The notes under the pieces are model-generated. The model was not told the DNA's origin. It did not search any database and saw only the letters and a list, made by a program, of their open reading frames with translations. From contig JAJXTX010000004.1 in the NCBI GenBank assembly GCA_021783385.1, positions 1 to 27,222 of the forward strand: DNA of 27,222 bases, written 5' to 3'. Source of the DNA: Pseudomonadota bacterium (GTDB lineage Bacteria > Pseudomonadota > Gammaproteobacteria > Xanthomonadales > Rhodanobacteraceae). The position numbers and the translations under genes were made by a program. Shown one piece after another: positions 25,431 to 27,222 of the stretch (the stretch's first letter is position 1; every line of letters begins with the position of its first letter).

Positions 25431-25571
25431 TCAGCCCGCACCTCCGCTGGTAATGAGGAGTACGAGTACAAGGGGAAGCCGAAGGGTGGTGCCGCCGCCC
25501 AGACGCGGGTCACCCACCGTCGTGGGACGACGGCTCAGGGCGAGGCTATGGTGGCTGCTGCGTTGCGACAT
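25431..25571 (-). CDS. leuL: Leader peptide of the leu/ilv operon
   Basis: 46 codons from ATG at 25571, with AAGG eight bases upstream. Residues 30-40 read LRLPLVLVLLI: six Leu, two Val and one Ile in eleven codons, just before the stop. This is the signature of a branched-chain leader peptide. The downstream GGTGCGGG segment sits over codons 43-45, so a ribosome that finishes translation covers it and lets the terminator form, while a ribosome stalled at the Leu/Val/Ile codons leaves it free to form the antiterminator. The first 29 residues are not constrained in an obvious way; a shorter start is possible. The multivalent control (Leu, Val, Ile) fits an operon that holds genes for all three amino acids. 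Confidence 0.85.
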   Translation of the reverse strand: MSQRSSHHSLALSRRPTTVGDPRLGGGTTLRLPLVLVLLITSGGAG

Positions 25572-25642
25572 GCGGCTGACCTTAGGGCAGGTTCGCAGAG
25601 CACGTCAACAGTTTCATGTGTATCCATCGCGGTTTTGCGTTC

Positions 25643-25658
25643 GGACGTCCAGATGTCC
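25643..25658. repeat. 16-bp palindromic motif, copy D
   Basis: GGACGTCCAGATGTCC in the gap between the leader peptide and the divergent hydrolase gene, fitting GGNCGTCYRGNYGNCC. This is the only copy outside a gene. The rest of the 251-bp gap (25572-25822) should hold the leu/ilv promoter; TTGACG (minus strand, 25608-25603) is a possible -35 without a good -10. Confidence 0.5.
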
Positions 25659-25822
25659 GTTCGCCGAAGCGCGCGCGTCGGCATGCGCGAACCGGCCGCG
25701 CGCCGCTGGTGGCCTCGGCATTGGCCTGGCGCAGGTTCCTGCGCCAGCGGCGGGACGTGCGGGCCGGTTGCCGGATCGGTTACAACGCAGGGCGACGATC
25801 ACGGCAGCTGAGGAGACATTGC

Positions 25823-26392
25823 ATGGACAAACTCGATTCGCAAGGCACCGCGCTGGTGCTGATCGACCTGCAGAAAGGCATCGTGCCGCTGGCCGGCGGC
25901 CCGCACGCGGTGGCCGACGTGCTCGGCCGCGCCGGCGCGCTGGCGGCGCGCTTTCGCGAACTCGGCGCGCCGGTGGTGCTGGTGCGGGTGGGCTGGTCGG
26001 CTGACTTCGGTGACGCGCTGAAGCAGCCGGTCGACCGTCCGGCGCCGGCGCGCACGTTGCCGCACGACTGGCTGGAATACGCCGACGAGCTGGGCGTGGC
26101 CGCCAGCGACATCTGCATCACCAAGCGCCAGTGGGGCGCGTTCCACGGCACCGAGCTGGATCTGCAGTTGCGCCGGCGCGGCGTCAGCCGGATCGTGCTG
26201 GGCGGCATCTCCACCAACATCGGGGTGGAATCCACCGCGCGCGCGGCGTGGGAGCACGGCTACGCGCTGATCCTGGCCGAGGACGCGATGAGCGCCGCCA
26301 GCGCCGAGCAGCACCATTTCACCGTCGAGCACATCTTCCCTCGGCTCGGCCGCGTGCGCCCGACCGCCGGGATTCTCGACGCGCTGCGCTGA
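25823..26392 (+). CDS. Isochorismatase-fold hydrolase, YecD-like
   Basis: 189-residue cysteine-hydrolase-fold protein. Asp15 in LVLIDLQKG and Lys101 in [15 protein letters not shown] are the two conserved active-site residues. The position of the nucleophile Cys in [21 protein letters not shown] is Gly134, so the usual thioester chemistry is absent; E. coli YecD has the same [13 protein letters not shown] block as far as I recall. The substrate is unknown. Start ATG 25823 with GAGGAGA seven bases upstream; TACAAC at 25781-25786 is a possible -10. It is divergent from the leu/ilv operon and convergent with thrC (16 bp apart). Confidence 0.9.
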   Translation: MDKLDSQGTALVLIDLQKGIVPLAGGPHAVADVLGRAGALAARFRELGAPVVLVRVGWSADFGDALKQPVDRPAPARTLPHDWLEYADELGVAASDICITKRQWGAFHGTELDLQLRRRGVSRIVLGGISTNIGVESTARAAWEHGYALILAEDAMSAASAEQHHFTVEHIFPRLGRVRPTAGILDALR

Positions 26393-26408
26393 AAAGTCCC
26401 TGCGGACT

Positions 26409-27222
26409 TCAGCCGGCCGCGCGCAGCAGCCACTGGCGCAGCGCGCCGTCGTCAGCCGCCAGCGGCTCGGCGCGGGCGGGTCGTGCCAGCATCGCGGCCA
26501 GCGCGGCGGGGACCTCCAGCGGATGTCCCAGCAGCGGCTCGACCACGCTGTCGAACTTGGCCGGATGCGCGGTGGCGACCACCGCCCAGGCTGACGCATC
26601 GCCGTCGGCGCGCCGCCGATCGAGCCGGTGCATCGCGGTGGCGGTATGCGGACAGAACACTTCGCCGTGATCGCGCGCATGGCGGGTGATGGTCTGGCGG
26701 ATGGTGGCGTCGTCGACGCTGTGCGCCTGCAGCTGCGCGCGCAGCGTGCGCTCGTCGGGAACGGTCCAGCGCAGGCGCTCGAAGTTGCTCGGGGCACCCA
26801 CGTCCATCGCGTTCGCCACGGTGGCGACCGCTTCGCGCGGTCGGTAGTCGTTGCCCGCGAAAAAATCGGGCAGGGTGGCGTTGGCGTTGCAGCTCAGCTG
26901 CACTTCGCCGATCGGCAGCCCGAGCGCCCGCGCCCACAGGCAGGCCAGCGCGTTGCCGAGGTTGCCGGTGGGCACCATGAAGTTCAGTGGCGTGCCGTGC
27001 GCATACCACCAGCCCAGCGCGGCATGCGCGTGGTAGCTCATCTGCGGCAGCAGCCGGCCGAGGCTGATGCTGTTGGCCGACGACAGCGGTACGGTGTCCT
27101 GCAGCATCGCATCGCCGAGTGCGGCCTTGACCATCCGCTGGCAGTCGTCGAAGCGGCCGGCCACGCGCAGCGCGCTGACGTTGTCGCCGAAGCAGCCGAG
27201 CTGGTGCGCCTGGCGTGGCGAC
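26409..27222 (-). CDS. thrC: Threonine synthase, 5' end outside the window
   Basis: PLP enzyme that turns O-phosphohomoserine into threonine. The window holds the last 271 codons; the frame is open to the edge (SPRQAHQLGCFGDNVSALRVAGRFDDCQ). Family blocks are SISLGRLLPQMSYH, FMVPTGNLGNALACLWARALGLP (phosphate loop), ANATLPDFFAGNDYRPR, SNFERLRW and ATAHPAKFDSVVEPLLG near the end. An internal GTG at 27164 is not the start. Its nearness to the ilvA-containing supercluster links supply of threonine to isoleucine synthesis, but it is on a separate transcript. Confidence 0.94.
   Translation of the reverse strand, partial: SPRQAHQLGCFGDNVSALRVAGRFDDCQRMVKAALGDAMLQDTVPLSSANSISLGRLLPQMSYHAHAALGWWYAHGTPLNFMVPTGNLGNALACLWARALGLPIGEVQLSCNANATLPDFFAGNDYRPREAVATVANAMDVGAPSNFERLRWTVPDERTLRAQLQAHSVDDATIRQTITRHARDHGEVFCPHTATAMHRLDRRRADGDASAWAVVATAHPAKFDSVVEPLLGHPLEVPAALAAMLARPARAEPLAADDGALRQWLLRAAG

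Overview
The window is GC-rich gammaproteobacterial chromosome. Gene content, protein sequences and the short cysteine-poor ketol-acid reductoisomerase N-terminus suggest Xanthomonadales (Lysobacterales), most likely family Rhodanobacteraceae; this placement is inference from remembered family sequences, not a search.

Layout. (1) 1-529: the 3' part of tag (3-methyladenine DNA glycosylase I). (2) 683-5242: a small chromosomal integron: intI on the minus strand, an attI region, then five plus-strand cassettes, each ending in an attC site. Cassette products are small and mostly unrecognised. The third attC is split by a 1.52-kb IS110-family (IS1111 group) element at 2963-4485. Its transposase is frameshifted, but its long non-coding end carries two 8-nt strings that match exactly the attC target flank and the element's own end, as expected of a bridge RNA (seekRNA). 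(3) 5273-9994, minus strand: biotin operon bioB-bioF-trhO-bioH-bioC, with a BirA-type operator upstream of bioB; divergent comF follows. (4) 10884-11912: ubiA. (5) 12144-12769: an MntA/HepT-type toxin-antitoxin pair in which the HepT toxin has a stop at codon 5. (6) 12936-25571, minus strand: a branched-chain amino acid supercluster in the order leader peptide-leuA-ilvE-leuC-leuD-leuB-ilvD-ilvC-ilvG-ilvN-ilvA, with a complete transcription attenuator (Leu/Val/Ile-rich leader peptide, antiterminator and U8 terminator) ahead of leuA. (7) 25823-26392: an isochorismatase-fold hydrolase on the plus strand. (8) 26409-27222: the 3' part of thrC on the minus strand.

The genes in region 6 cover threonine deamination (ilvA), acetohydroxy acid synthesis (ilvG/ilvN), reduction and isomerisation (ilvC), dehydration (ilvD), the leucine branch (leuA, leuC/D, leuB) and final transamination (ilvE). 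Most neighbours overlap by 1-4 bases, so one attenuated transcript probably feeds the pathway, perhaps with help from an additional element in the 166-bp leuB-ilvD gap. thrC beyond it supplies threonine, the ilvA substrate.

The most notable signals are the bridge-RNA guides in the attC-targeting insertion sequence, the leu attenuator, the nonsense-mutated HepT, the BirA-like operator and a four-copy 16-bp palindromic motif.
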